Both the position numbers and the translations under genes were made by a program. Positions 41,464-52,984 of a DNA stretch of 64,000 nucleotides are shown in pieces (the stretch's first letter is position 1; every line of letters begins with the position of its first letter). Origin of the DNA: JAHFPN01 sp963765745 (GTDB lineage: Bacteria; Pseudomonadota; Alphaproteobacteria; Rhizobiales; Xanthobacteraceae); NCBI GenBank assembly GCA_963765745.1, contig CAVXXM010000001.1:124001-188000 (forward strand), read 5' to 3'. Under the pieces are notes generated by a model. It was given only the letters and a program-made list of their open reading frames with translations, was not told the DNA's origin and did not search any database.

Positions 41464-42861
41464 TCAGTGCGCCAGCGACTTGACGATGTCCTCGGTCATC
41501 TTCTTGGCGTCGCCGAGCAGCATCATGGTGTTGTCGCGATAGAACAGCGTGTTGTCGATGCCGGCATAGCCGGAGGCGAGCGAGCGCTTGATGAACATCA
41601 CGGTACCGGCCTTCCAGACCTGCAGCACCGGCATGCCGTAGATCGGCGAGGACTTGTCCTCCTCGGCTGCCGGATTGGTCACGTCGTTGGCGCCGATGAC
41701 GAAGGCGATGTCGGCCTGGGCGAATTCGGAATTGATATCCTCGAGCTCGAACACCTCGTCGTAGGGCACGTTGGCTTCGGCGAGCAGCACGTTCATGTGG
41801 CCCGGCATGCGGCCGGCGACCGGGTGGATCGCGTACTTGACCTCGACGCCTTCCTTCTTGAGCCGGTCGGCCAGTTCGCGCAGCGCATGCTGGGCCTGCG
41901 CCACCGCCATGCCGTAGCCGGGCACGATGATGACCTTCGACGCGTTCTTCATGATGTAGCCGGCGTCCTCGGCCGAGCCGAGCTTGACCGGCCTCTGCTC
42001 GCCGCCCGCGGGCCCCGCCACCTCGCCGCCGAAGCCGCCGAGGATCACCGCGAAGAAGTTGCGGTTCATGCCCTTGCACATGATGTAGGAGAGGATCGCG
42101 CCCGAGGAGCCGACCAGCGCGCCGGTGATGATGAGCGCGGTGTTGCCGAGCGTGAAGCCGATGCCGGCCGCGGCCCAGCCGGAATACGAGTTCAGCATGG
42201 AAATGACGACCGGCATGTCGGCGCCGCCGATCGGCACGATGATGAGCACGCCGAGCAGGAACGAAAGCGCCGCCACGATCCAGAACCACAGATGGCTCTC
42301 GGTGCGGACGAAGATCACGACCGACACCAGAAGCGCGACGCCGAGCGCGATATTGACCGCGTGACGCGCGGGCAGAAGGATCGGCTTGCCGCTCATGCGG
42401 CCGGAAAGCTTGAGGAACGCGATCACCGAGCCGGTGAAGGTGACGGCGCCGATGGCGGCGCCGATCGACATTTCCACCAGGCTCGCCGCGTGGATCGCGC
42501 CGACCTCGCCGATGCCGAAGGCGCGCGGCGCATAGAGCGCGCCGGCGGCGACCAGCACCGCGGCCATGCCGACCAGCGAATGGAAGGCGGCGACCAGCTC
42601 GGGCATCTGGGTCATCGCGATCTTGCGCGCGATATAGGCGCCGATGCCGCCGCCGATGGCGAAGCCGCCGATCACCAGCGCCCAGCCGCCGAGGCTCGAG
42701 GGCGGCGAAGCGGCGAGCGTGGTGACGATGGCGATCGCCATGCCGACCATGCCGAACAGATTGCCCTGCCGCGAGGTCTCCGGATGCGAAAGCCCGCGCA
42801 GCGCCAGAACGAACAGGACGCCGGAGACGAGATAAAGCAGCGCGACGAGGTTGGCGTTCAT
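41464..42861 (-). CDS. pntB: NAD(P) transhydrogenase subunit beta
   Basis: A 465-residue membrane subunit of the proton-translocating transhydrogenase, which uses the proton gradient to make NADPH from NADH. The N-terminal 270 residues hold about nine helices; the C-terminal domain III binds NADP with VIIVPGYGMAVAQAQHALREL and VLIGANDVTNPAAEEDKSSPIYGMPVL-type blocks (seen here as VIGANDVTNPAAEEDKSS). It is the last gene of the operon pntAA-pntAB-pntB, separated from pntAB by a dispersed palindromic repeat. Intact frame. Confidence 0.97.
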   Translation of the reverse strand: MNANLVALLYLVSGVLFVLALRGLSHPETSRQGNLFGMVGMAIAIVTTLAASPPSSLGGWALVIGGFAIGGGIGAYIARKIAMTQMPELVAAFHSLVGMAAVLVAAGALYAPRAFGIGEVGAIHAASLVEMSIGAAIGAVTFTGSVIAFLKLSGRMSGKPILLPARHAVNIALGVALLVSVVIFVRTESHLWFWIVAALSFLLGVLIIVPIGGADMPVVISMLNSYSGWAAAGIGFTLGNTALIITGALVGSSGAILSYIMCKGMNRNFFAVILGGFGGEVAGPAGGEQRPVKLGSAEDAGYIMKNASKVIIVPGYGMAVAQAQHALRELADRLKKEGVEVKYAIHPVAGRMPGHMNVLLAEANVPYDEVFELEDINSEFAQADIAFVIGANDVTNPAAEEDKSSPIYGMPVLQVWKAGTVMFIKRSLASGYAGIDNTLFYRDNTMMLLGDAKKMTEDIVKSLAH

Positions 42862-42878
42862 CGCGAGCGCCCTTCTCC

Positions 42879-43012
42879 GTCATTCCGGCCGAGCGACCCC
42901 GGATTTAATCCGGGGGAGCGAGGGCCGGAATCCATAACCACGGTCCTCGAAATCCGATAAGTGCCGCGGATATGGATTCCGGGCTCGCCGCTTCGCGGCG
43001 CCCCGGAATGAC
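42879..43012. repeat. Dispersed palindromic repeat, copy 2, inside the pnt operon
   Basis: A 134-base element bounded by GTCATTCCGG and CCGGAATGAC, with inner inverted pairs CCCCGGATT/AATCCGGGG, GGAATCCATA/TATGGATTCC and GGCGCC-type hairpins. It shares the core around GAGGGCCGGAATCCATAACC with the copy at 9010. It lies between pntAB and pntB, where a full terminator would cut the operon. Confidence 0.85.
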
Positions 43013-43033
43013 TATTCATTTGCATCCCGCGCA

Positions 43034-43409
43034 TCATTTCTTCTTCTGATACATGCTGAGCATGCGCTGGGTGACCAGGAAGCCGCCGAAAATATTGACG
43101 GCGGCCAAGGCGAGCGCGGCAAAGCCGAGCGCGCGGGCCCACCAGGGGCCGGCGTCGCTGCCGGCGATGTCGACGCCGGTGGCGAGCAGCGCGCCGACCA
43201 CGATCACCGACGAGATCGCGTTGGTCACCGACATCAAGGGGCGTGTGCAGCGCCGGCGTCACCGACCAGACCACGTAATAGCCGACGAACACCGCGAGCA
43301 CGAAGATCGAAAGCCGGAACAGGAACGGATCGACATCGCCGGTGCCGGCGGCCGGCATGGCGCCGAGCGGCAGGAGCATTTCGTTGGCGAATTGAACCAG
43401 ATCGATCAT
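43034..43409 (-). CDS. pntAB: NAD(P) transhydrogenase subunit alpha part 2, one frameshift
   Basis: A membrane subunit of about 124 residues with three helices: FLFRLSIFVLAVFVGYYVVW, then AISSVIVVGALLATG and the last helix before VTQRMLSMYQKKK. The frame breaks at 43236-43237, where CATCAAGGGG should read CATCAGGGG on the plus strand; removing one A restores TPALHTPLMSVTNAISS, the conserved sequence of the family. It starts at ATG 43409, overlapping the pntAA stop by one base (TGATG), so it is translationally coupled. Confidence 0.9.
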
Positions 43410-44551
43410 CAGGCCGCTCCTTTGGGCTTGAGGCTCGGATGCACCACGGCGCCGTCCTTGGTGAGCAGCGTCGCCTTCACGATCTCGTCGTCCCAGGGGA
43501 CCGAGAACGCCTTGGTCTTCTTGTCGAACATAAGCTCGAGGAAGGCGAAGAGATTTTTCGCGTAGAGCGACGACGAGGTGGCCGCGAGGCGGCCCGGCAC
43601 GTTGAGCCAGCCCACGATCTTGATGCCGTTATGGTTGACGACCTCGCCGGGCTTGGCGAGCTCGACATTGCCGCCGCGCTCGACCGCAAGATCCACCAGC
43701 ACCGAGCCGGGCTTCATGGATTCCACCATCGCCTTGGTCACGAGCTTCGGCGCGGGCCGGCCGGGAATCAGCGCGGTGGTGATGACGATGTCCTGTTTGG
43801 CGATATGGGCGGCGACGAGCGCGGCTTGCTTGGCCTGATAGTCCTTCGACATTTCCTTGGCGTAGCCGCCGGCGGTCTCGGCCTGCTTGAATTCCTCGTC
43901 CTCGACGGCGACGAATTTCGCGCCGAGGCTCTCCACCTGCTCCTTGGCGGCAGGGCGCACGTCGGTGGCGGTGACCACCGCGCCAAGACGCCGCGCGGTC
44001 GCGATCGCCTGCAGGCCCGCAACGCCCGCACCCATCACGAACACTCTCGCGGCGGGCACCGTGCCGGCCGCAGTCATCATCATCGGAAACGCCCGGCCAT
44101 ATTCGGCGGAAGCGTCGATCACCGCGCGATAACCGGCGAGGTTCGCCTGCGACGAAAGCACGTCCATGGTCTGTGCGCGCGTGATGCGGGGGAGAAACTC
44201 CATGGTGAAGGCTGTGAGCTTGGCTGCGGCAAGCTCGGCAATCGCCGCGTCGTTGCCGTAGGGATCGAGGATGCCGATCAGCATCGCGCCGGGCTTGTAG
44301 GCGGCGAGCTCGGCCTTGGCGGGCCGGCGCACCTTCAGAACGATGTCGGCATTTGCGAGCGCATCTTTCGCGCCATTGGCGATCTTGGCGCCGGCCGCTG
44401 AAAAATCGCCGTCGGGAAAGCCCGCGCGCTTGCCGGCGCCGCTCTCGATCGTAACCGTGTTGCCGAGGGCGACCAGACGCTTCACCGTGTCCGGCGTCGC
44501 GGCGACGCGCGGCTCGTTGGCATCAAGCTCGGCCGGGATCGCGATATTCAT
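43409..44551 (-). CDS. pntAA: NAD(P) transhydrogenase subunit alpha part 1
   Basis: A 380-residue soluble NAD-binding domain I of transhydrogenase, homologous to alanine dehydrogenase. RVAATPDTVKRLVALG is at the N-terminus, the mobile-loop motif SSQANLAGYRAVIDA follows, and the dinucleotide site is VFVMGAGVAGLQAIATARRLGAVVTATDVR. The late block GSVLVDLAVERGGNVE is typical. ATG 44551 begins MNIAIPAEL; a TTG two codons before (44557) is less likely. The gene lies 63 bases downstream of the CoxIV-like gene on the same strand. Confidence 0.96.
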   Translation of the reverse strand: MNIAIPAELDANEPRVAATPDTVKRLVALGNTVTIESGAGKRAGFPDGDFSAAGAKIANGAKDALANADIVLKVRRPAKAELAAYKPGAMLIGILDPYGNDAAIAELAAAKLTAFTMEFLPRITRAQTMDVLSSQANLAGYRAVIDASAEYGRAFPMMMTAAGTVPAARVFVMGAGVAGLQAIATARRLGAVVTATDVRPAAKEQVESLGAKFVAVEDEEFKQAETAGGYAKEMSKDYQAKQAALVAAHIAKQDIVITTALIPGRPAPKLVTKAMVESMKPGSVLVDLAVERGGNVELAKPGEVVNHNGIKIVGWLNVPGRLAATSSSLYAKNLFAFLELMFDKKTKAFSVPWDDEIVKATLLTKDGAVVHPSLKPKGAA

Positions 44552-44614
44552 GGGCAATCGGATCGGAACTCGGAGAGGCGCAGGCGGGACGTACAGTGCC
44601 GGTGGCTTGCCGGA

Positions 44615-44776
44615 TCACCAGATGAAGATCCAGAGGAAAGCGAGCACGATCACGACGGCGATGATCCCCCACTTCACGATCTTCAGGAAATCGTCGTACA
44701 TCTGCACATGCGCGGGATAGTCGTTCCCGTCCGCCAAGGTGTATTTTTGCTCGCCGTGATGCTCGTGCGCGGCCAT
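44615..44776 (-). CDS. aa3-type cytochrome c oxidase subunit IV-like protein
   Basis: A 53-residue protein: a polar N-terminus (MAAHEHHGEQKYTLADGNDYPAH, rich in His) and one C-terminal helix (WGIIAVVIVLAFLWIF). This matches the bacterial aa3-type oxidase subunit IV family, which caps the oxidase in alphaproteobacteria. ATG 44776 has GAGGGGCAGG upstream; the longer frame to 44830 has no support. Its place directly upstream of pnt is common in Bradyrhizobium-type genomes, and no coxABC genes are near. Confidence 0.85.
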   Translation of the reverse strand: MAAHEHHGEQKYTLADGNDYPAHVQMYDDFLKIVKWGIIAVVIVLAFLWIFIW

Positions 44777-44850
44777 CGCCTGCCCCTCAAGCCTTGCTGG
44801 ATAACGTTCCGCAGGCTTTAGCGGAAACATGTGCCAGGAGCAACGCCGCC

Positions 44851-46211
44851 TTAGGTCGCGCCTTCGAGCCCCGCGGCCGCCAGCGCCGCAGCTTGCCGCC
44901 GGCCGACCTCGGCCACCGAAAAATCCGCGATGGCGGCCTCGAACAGGCGGTGGAAGTTCAGCTCGGCGCGCAAATGCAGGAACACGCCGCCCAGCCCGAT
45001 GGCGGCGCGGTCCATGAACACGAACTCGCGCGGCACCATGACCGGGCCGCGCTTGCGCAGCGCCTGGTGCACCTGGAAGGCCTCGCGGCGCCCGTATTTG
45101 GCGGGCTCGACGCCGTCGGCGATGGTGCGCACGCGGTCGTCCATCAGCGGGCCATAGATGAAGCGCGCCCAGATATTGAGCGTGTCGATCAGCTCGCGCG
45201 AGAGGCCCTGGAAGCCCCAGGTCTCGTAGGCGTGCACCACGCGCGCCTCGTCGCCCCCGCTCAAGCCGCGATAGAGATCGACCACGCCGCCGACGAAGCT
45301 CGGCGGGAAAATGCGGATGCAGCCGTAATCGAGAAGATTGATGCCGCCGGGCGCGCCCGCTCCTCGAACACCGTGTAATTGCCGAGATGCGGGTCGCCGT
45401 GGATCACGCCGAAGCGGCTGAACGGCAGCCACCAGGCGTGAAACAGCGCCTGCGCGAGCCGGTTGCGAATCTCGAGCGGCGCGTCCTTGTGCTTGAGCAG
45501 CTTGCTGCCTTCCATCCAATCGAACGTGAGCAGCCGGCCGGTGGAGAGCTCCGGCCACACGGCCGGCACGCGCACTTCGGGCACGTCGGCGAGCATCGCT
45601 TGATACAGCGCCACGTGCTTCGCCTCGCGGCGGTAGTCGAGCTCCTCGCGCACGCGGGCGCCGATTTCCTTGGCGATCTCGCGGGTGTCGATCACCGGGT
45701 CCATGCGGCGGTGAATGGCGAACAGGACATCGAGCTGCGACAGATCCGCCTCGACCGCCGACTGCATGTCGGGATACTGGAGCTTGCAGGCGAGCGGCTT
45801 GCCGTCCTTCGCTGTCGCGCGATGCACCTGGCCGAGCGAGGCCGCGGCCGCGGGCTTGTGCTCGAACGAGCCGAATTTTTCCTGCCAGCCGGGACCGAGC
45901 TCGGCGCTCATGCGCCGCTTGACGAAGGCCCAGCCCATGGGCGGCGCTTCGCTCTGCAATTTCATCAGCTCGGTGGCGTATTCCTCGGGCAGCAGATCGG
46001 GGATGGTGGCCATGAGCTGGGCCACCTTCATGAGCGGACCCTTGAGGCCGCCGAGCGCCGCGGCGAGCGCGAGCGCGTTGGCGCCGCGATCGAGCGTGAT
46101 CCCGAACACGCGCGCGCCCACGTACTTCGCCGCCAGACCGCCCATATTGGCGCCGACCCGCGCATAGCGCGCGGCGCGGGCGGAGAAGCGGTTGTCTTCG
46201 CGGTCGGTCAT
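44851..46211 (-). CDS. ABC1/UbiB-type atypical kinase, one frameshift
   Basis: A protein of about 453 residues of the ABC1 (AarF/UbiB/ADCK) family, linked to ubiquinone and lipid metabolism. KxGQ-like Ala-rich loop AAAASLGQVHRA, LACKLQYP (catalytic Lys), and IHGDPHLGNYTV are in the first frame; the DFG-equivalent LLDYGCIRIFP and the C-terminus are in another. The break is at 45356-45358, where one base seems missing from a G/C run (a one-base deletion). Start ATG 46211 begins MTDREDNRFSARAARYARVGAN. No ubi genes are adjacent. Confidence 0.85.
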
Positions 46212-46228
46212 GCGGCATCGGCGCTGTC

Positions 46229-46668
46229 TTAGAAGCTGAATCGGTACCGCGTCGCGAATGCCAGCGTCTGCGTCAGGTTCGGCCAGTTGTCGCGAATCCA
46301 GCGCGCGAGGCTGTCCTCGCTCGACCTCGCCGGCGGCGAGAGCGAGCATGATGGCCGTCGGCCTGCTCCGGCGGCACGACGAAATCGATCTCGTTCAAGC
46401 CAAGAAACACGATGATCGACGCGAAGCGCGTCCGCTTGTTGCCGTCGACGAACGGATGATTGCGCGCGATGCCGAAGCGCATAGGCCGCCGCGAGCGCCG
46501 GCAAGATCGCGTCTCGTCATAGGCCAATTTGTTGACCGGTCGTGCCGATCGCAGATTCGAGCAAGCCGAGCGTCGCGCACGCCCGTCGGCGCCGCCGAAC
46601 ATCGCCAGTTGCTCGGCATGAACATCAAGCGACGATCGTCGAGCGTCGAGCCATTCCGGCTCGGTCAC
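46229..46668 (-). CDS. doc: Death-on-curing (Fic/Doc) family toxin, several frameshifts
   Basis: Toxin of a type II toxin-antitoxin pair; Doc proteins phosphorylate EF-Tu and stop translation. The Fic/Doc core HPFVDGNKR is intact (about 46435-46461), followed by FASIIVFLGLNEIDFVVPPEQ; AEQLAMFGGADGV precedes and LARWIRDNW follows. These blocks lie in three frames and at least five single-base indels must be undone to join them into one protein of about 145 residues. GTG 46668 overlaps the antitoxin stop (GTGA). If the breaks are real the toxin is dead; the surrounding error-rich sequence suggests they are not. Confidence 0.75.
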
Positions 46669-46932
46669 TTCGCCATCGCCTTGTAGCGTGTCCGCGATAT
46701 TGGTCCGGAACGCGCGCCGCGCGATCTCCATCGCCTTGCGCGTACTTGGGATCGTAGGGCGTGAGCTTGATGCCGCGCTCGGTCTGCTCGACGACATGCA
46801 GCTTGTCGCCCTCGCTTGAGCTTGAGCCGCGCCAGCAGCTCCTTCGGGAGGATCAGACCGACCGAATTGTTGATCTTCTTGATCTGAAGGATCGACGCCT
46901 TCGATCTTCGACTTCGCGACGTGCTCGTTCAT
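46665..46932 (-). CDS. AbrB/MazE-type antitoxin, several frameshifts
   Basis: Antitoxin and autorepressor paired with the Doc toxin, about 88 residues once four one-base insertions are removed. The repaired N-terminus reads SILQIKKINNSVGLILPKEL then ARLKLKEGDKLHVVEQ, the swapped-hairpin SpoVT/AbrB DNA-binding domain; the C-terminus YAKAMEIARRAFRTNIADTL is the typical toxin-binding helix. Start ATG 46932 has AGGAGG immediately upstream. Three alternating half-sites of an inverted repeat lie just upstream, as expected for autoregulation. Confidence 0.75.
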
Positions 46933-46946
46933 GGCAGCCTCCTCAT

Positions 46947-46975
46947 GTTATACAAACTGTATAACACTGTTATAC
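46947..46975 (-). promoter_or_regulatory. Operator of the AbrB-Doc toxin-antitoxin operon
   Basis: Perfect inverted repeat GTTATAC-AAACT-GTATAAC (46947-46965) followed by a third half-site GTTATAC (46969-46975), so the sequence reads as two overlapping palindromes. It lies 15 bases upstream of the antitoxin start in an AT-rich stretch. Confidence 0.75.
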
Positions 46976-47017
46976 GCGTCGTACAACGATTGCATACAGA
47001 TCGTGCAATTATAGCGC

Positions 47018-48889
47018 CTACACTTGCGTCCAGCGCCTCGATCTCGTCGATCATCCGCTCGATCACACCCAGGCCGCCCTGCCAGAATTTCGGGTCGCGC
47101 GCGTCGAGGCCGAAGGGCTTGAGCAATTCCGCATGATGCTTGGTGCCGCCGGCGGCGAGCATGGCGAGATAGCGCTCGGCGAAGCCGGCCTCGGCCTTCT
47201 CGTAGACCGCATAGAGCGAGTTCACCAGGCAATCGCCGAAGGCATAGGCGTAGACGTAGAACGGCGAATGGATGAAGTGCGGGATATAGGCCCAGAAGGT
47301 CTCGTAGCCGGGCCCGAGCCGGATCGCGGGGCCGAGGCTCTCGCTCTGCACCTCCATCCAGAGCTCGGAGATCTGGTCGGCGGTGAGCTCGCCGTTCTTG
47401 CGCTCCAGGTGCAGCTTGCGCTCGAAGGTGTAGAACGCGATCTGGCGCACGACCGTGTTGAGCATGTCCTCGACCTTCTGCGCGAGCATGGCCTTGCGCT
47501 GCTGCCGGTCTTTGGTTTCGCGCGAGCAGCGCGCGGAAGGTCAGCATCTCGCCGAACACGCTCGCGGTCTCGGCGAGCGTCAGCGGCGTCGGCGCCATCA
47601 GCGCGCCGTTCGGCGCCGCCAGCACCTGATGCACGCCGTGGCCGAGCTCGTGGGCGAGCGTCATCACGTCGCGCGGCTTGCCTTGATAGTTCAACAGCAC
47701 ATAGGGATGCGCCGAGGGCACGGTCGGGTGCGAGAAGGCGCCCGGCGCCTTGCCGGCCCGCACCGGCGCGTCGATCCAGCGCTCGTCGAAGAAGCGCTTG
47801 GCGATCGCGGCCATCTTCGGCGAGAACGCGCCATAGGCGGAGAGCACGCGTCTCGCGCGCCTCGTCCCAGCCGATGGTGCGCGTCTCGACCTTCGGGCAG
47901 CGGCGCGTTGCGGTCCCAGTGGTCGAGCTTGTCCTTGCCGAACCACTTGGCCTTGATCGCGTAATAGCGATGCGAGAGCCGCGGGAAGGCGGCGCGCACC
48001 GCCGCGACCAGCGCCTCCACCACCTCGCGCTCGACGCGGTTCGACAGATGCCGCGCGTCGGCGACGTCCTCGAAGCCGCGCCAGCGGTCGGAGATCTCCT
48101 TGTCCTTGGCGAGCGTGTTGGTGATCGAGCGCGAACAGGCGGAGATTGTTCTTGAAGACCTCGGCGAGCGCCTCGGACGCCGGCGCGGCGGCGCGACTTC
48201 GTCGCGGGTCCTGCAGCAGGTTCAGCGTCGGTTCGAGCGGGAGCTCCTTGCCGTCGACCTTGAAGCGCAGGCCCGCCATGGTCTCGTCGAACAGCCGGTT
48301 CCAGGCGCCGCGGCCGGTGACCGACTTTTCGTGGAACAGCTGCTCGACGCGGTCCTCGAGCTGGTAGGGCTTCTCTTTGCGCACGTCCTCGATCCAGGGC
48401 CGGTAGTGGCCGAAGCGCCGGCTCGCCGAGCGCCTTCTCGATCAGCGCATCGTCGATGCGGTTGAGCTCCAGCGTGAAGAACAGGAGATGCGTCGAGGCC
48501 GCGGTGATCTTGTCCTGCACGTCGCCGTAGAACTTGGCGCGCTTGGCGGTCGGTGGTGTCGCCGGCATGGACCAGCCCGGCGAAGGACATCAGCCGGCCA
48601 AGCAGGTCCTCGATCTTCTCGAAGCGCGGCCACCGCGGCGCCGAGCTCGGCGCCGGCCCGCGCGGACGCGGCGATTTCGGCGAGCTTGCCCTTGTAGGCC
48701 TCCTCGAACGCGGCGCATTCGGCCTCGGCGCGGGCGAGATCGCGCGGCCACCTCCGGCGCATCGATGCCGGGATAGAGATCGGCAAGATTCCATTCCGGC
48801 AGCGCGCCGAGCGGCTCGTCGCGGACGGCGGCTGGCGGTCGCGGCAGACGGTCGACTTGACGGATATTGTCCGCTGATCTGTCGCTCAT
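47018..48889 (-). CDS. pepF: Oligoendopeptidase F (M3 family), many frameshifts
   Basis: Zinc metallopeptidase of about 615 residues that degrades short peptides in the cytosol. The zinc motif HELGH is intact in TLAHELGHGVHQVL; other conserved stretches are LPEWNLADLYPGID (N-terminus), FEKIEDLLGRLMSFAGLV, DALIEKALGEP, SHRYYAIKAKWFGKDKLDHWDRNAPLP and AIRLGPGYETFWAYIPHFIHSPFYVYAYAFG. They alternate among all three frames; at least seven single-base indels are needed to join them. Start ATG 48889 begins MSDRSADNIRQ. The end is set at TAG 47018, reached if one inserted A (GCAAGTG for GCAGTG) is removed. Confidence 0.85.
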
Positions 48890-49032
48890 ATCGCGTGCCC
48901 GCACGGCCCCGATCAATCGGTCGCCGAACGACCAATCCTTTCGCGCAGCGTCTCGCGAGAGGCCGGCTTTCAGCTTCCATTAACGCACTCGGCCCAGATT
49001 GTCCCGGAACGGCACGTGCCGCGGAGGGAAGA

Positions 49033-50540
<1,508 letters not shown>

Positions 50541-50648
50541 CGCTCGCAATCCTTTGACTCGCCAGGGCTTGGAAAGACTTGATTCCCCGGCCCTGAGACT
50601 GCCACAACCCCTATTCTAAGATCGGGTCCGCCGAGCGCAGGAGAGGCC

Positions 50649-52732
50649 ATGCTACGGGCATTGTGGGGAAAGTTCACAGCGGCGACCGGCGGCGAGGATC
50701 GCGAGCCCATGAGCCCCGGACGCATGAGCGCCTTCGTCGCGGGCCTCGGCCTGCTGGCGCTGATCGGGATTTTCCTGTTCTCCGCGGATCGCGACTTCAC
50801 CGGTTTCCGCGCGGCCGACACCGCCGCGGTCGCGCAAACACCGGCGGCGACTACCCAGCGCGTCGAAGACTTTATCCCGGTCCCGGTTTACGCCGACGTT
50901 CCGCCGCTTGAGCCTTGCCGATCTCGCTCGCGAAGGCGGCGACAGGTGGATCGCTTCGCAGGTGCCGACGCCGGAGCCGGCCGGCGTCGCACCGATCACG
51001 CTCAAGGATGTCGGACCCGTCACGGCGAGCGCGCCCGCTCCTGCCGCAGCCCGCGACCGCGGCACAGCCCGAGACCGCGCTGACCGGCAAGGATCTCGTC
51101 AAGGCGCCGCTCGCGGCCTCGCTTGCTTCCGCCGACGCGGTGATCGCCGAGAAGCTGCGCGATCTTCTGGCGCTGCGCGGCGAGCGCTATTTCAGCCGCA
51201 AGAACGAACGCGCGGCGGCCGAGCAGTTCTATCGCGACCGCGGCTTCGTCCCGCTCTGGGTCGAGAAGGGCGCCGAGACCGCGCGCGCCACGGCCGCGAT
51301 CGCGTACCTGAGAGGCGTCGAAGCCGACGGCCTCGATCCCGCCGATTACCCGACGCCGAACTTCAAGGCCATCGCCGACGCCGACGGCCTCGCCGAGGCC
51401 GAGCTCAAGTTCACCGCGGCGATCTTCGACTTCGCGCGCCATGCGCAGACCGGCCGCGTGCACTTCTCGCGCATCACCTACGACATTCTCTACTACCCGA
51501 CCGCGCCGGAGCCCGCCGAAGTGCTGGCGCAGATCGCCGACGCCAAGAACGTGGCCGAGGCGCTCGACGGCTATAACCCGCCGCACGCCGCTTACAAGGC
51601 GCTGAAGGCCAAGCTCGCCGAGGCGCGCGGACGGGCCGCCGATGTGGGCCCGAAGCCGATTCCGGGCGGCCCGCTGCTCAAGGTCGATCCGAAGAAGCCG
51701 ATGCGCGACGCGCGCGTGGCGCTGTTGCGCGAGCGGCTCGGAGTCCCCGGCGAGACGACACCTACGACAAGCCGCTCGCCGAGGCGGTGAAGCAGTTCCA
51801 GACGCAGCGCAAGATCCAGGCGACGCGGCAATCTCAACACCGCCACCATCGAAGCGCTCAACGGGCCGCGCCGCGAGCGCGACGCGGACACCATCATCGC
51901 CAACATGGAGCGCTGGCGCTGGATGCCGCGCGACCTCGGCAAGGCCTACGTGATGGTCAATATCCCGGACTACACGCTGAAGGTCGTGCGCGACGGCCAG
52001 ATGGTCTGGACCACGCGGATCGTCGTCGGCAAGCCGGGCAACCTGGCGACGCCGATCACCAGCGCGATGATGACGCACATCACCGTCAACCCGACCTGGA
52101 ACGTGCCGCCCTCGATCATCCAGAACGAATACCTGCCGGCGCTGCAGCAGGACCCGCACGCGATGGAGCGCATCGGGCTGAAGCTCACGCGCAACCCGGA
52201 CGGCACGCATCCACATCTACCAGCCGCCGGGCGACAGCAACGCGCTCGGGCGCATCCGCTTCAACTTCCCGAACAAGTTCCTGGTCTACCAGCACGACAC
52301 GCCGGACAAGCAACTGTTCGCCCATCGACAAGCGCGCCTATAGCCACGGCTGCATGCGCGTGCAGGACCCGGTGAAATACGCCGAGGTGCTGTTGTCGAT
52401 CGCGCTGCCGAAGGAAGGCTATACGCAGGACCGGATCCGCAAGATGTTCGGCCCCGGCGAGGTCGATATCCGCCTCCCGACCCAGATCCCGGTCCACCTC
52501 ACCTACCAGACCGCGTTCGTCGATGACGCCGGCAAGCTGCAGATCCGCGAGGACATCTATGGGCGCGACGCGCGCGCTGCTCGCCGTGCTCAAGGGCAGC
52601 GAGCGGCGGGTCGCCGACATCGCAGTCGAGCGGCGCCCGGCTACGACCATCAACCGCGACGCGCTGCGCCTGCCGGACGACCGCTTTGCCGGCCGGGGCG
52701 GCAACTTCTTCAACTGGTTCCTGAGCCGCTAG
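50649..52732 (+). CDS. L,D-transpeptidase (YcbB/LdtD-like), many frameshifts
   Basis: A periplasmic cell-wall enzyme of about 685 residues that makes 3-3 crosslinks in peptidoglycan. An N-terminal membrane anchor (FVAGLGLLALIGIFLF) is followed by a linker, the YcbB scaffold (AEQFYRDRGFVPLWVEKG, GLDPADYPTP), a peptidoglycan-binding segment (AEAVKQFQTQRKIQATG after repair) and the catalytic domain with YSHGCMRVQDP (nucleophile Cys). At least eight single-base indels, mostly insertions of C or G, split it. The N-terminal RBS GGAG precedes ATG 50649. A hairpin follows the stop. Confidence 0.87.
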
Positions 52733-52757
52733 CCCGGTCCTGATGACCGGCTTGGCG

Positions 52758-52790
52758 CGGCCCCTTGCCCAGCAAGGGGCCGCAAGCCTT
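52758..52790 (+). terminator. Hairpin after the L,D-transpeptidase gene
   Basis: An 11-bp stem CGGCCCCTTGC / GCAAGGGGCCG with loop CCA, 26 bases after the stop. The T tract behind it is weak (CAAGCCTTT), so termination is probable but not certain. The rest of the 52733-52984 gap shows nothing else. Confidence 0.6.
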
Positions 52791-52984
52791 TGGATTGCCC
52801 CGGTAATCCACAGCTACCGCCCGTTCAGAGGCACCTTTTCGCCACGATCCGCCGCTACCCATTCAAAAGGGGGCGGTATTGGCAATCAGCCGTTAACCCC
52901 GCCCGGTAACACTGCATTCAGCCTGATTGCGGCCGGTGGGGGCCGCACGGGTTCGCCCAATTCGACACGCCACGGGACGGGTTC

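Noticed and set aside
41021..42883. Open frame of 620 codons on the minus strand overlapping pntB
   Set aside because: Same strand but a different frame from the clearly conserved PntB; low-complexity Arg/Gly/His sequence.
46929..47489. pepF reading through the toxin-antitoxin operator into the antitoxin start
   Set aside because: The read-through frame exists only if the local sequence is exact. Removing one inserted A, the same type of error as elsewhere here, gives a stop at 47018 and the normal PepF length.
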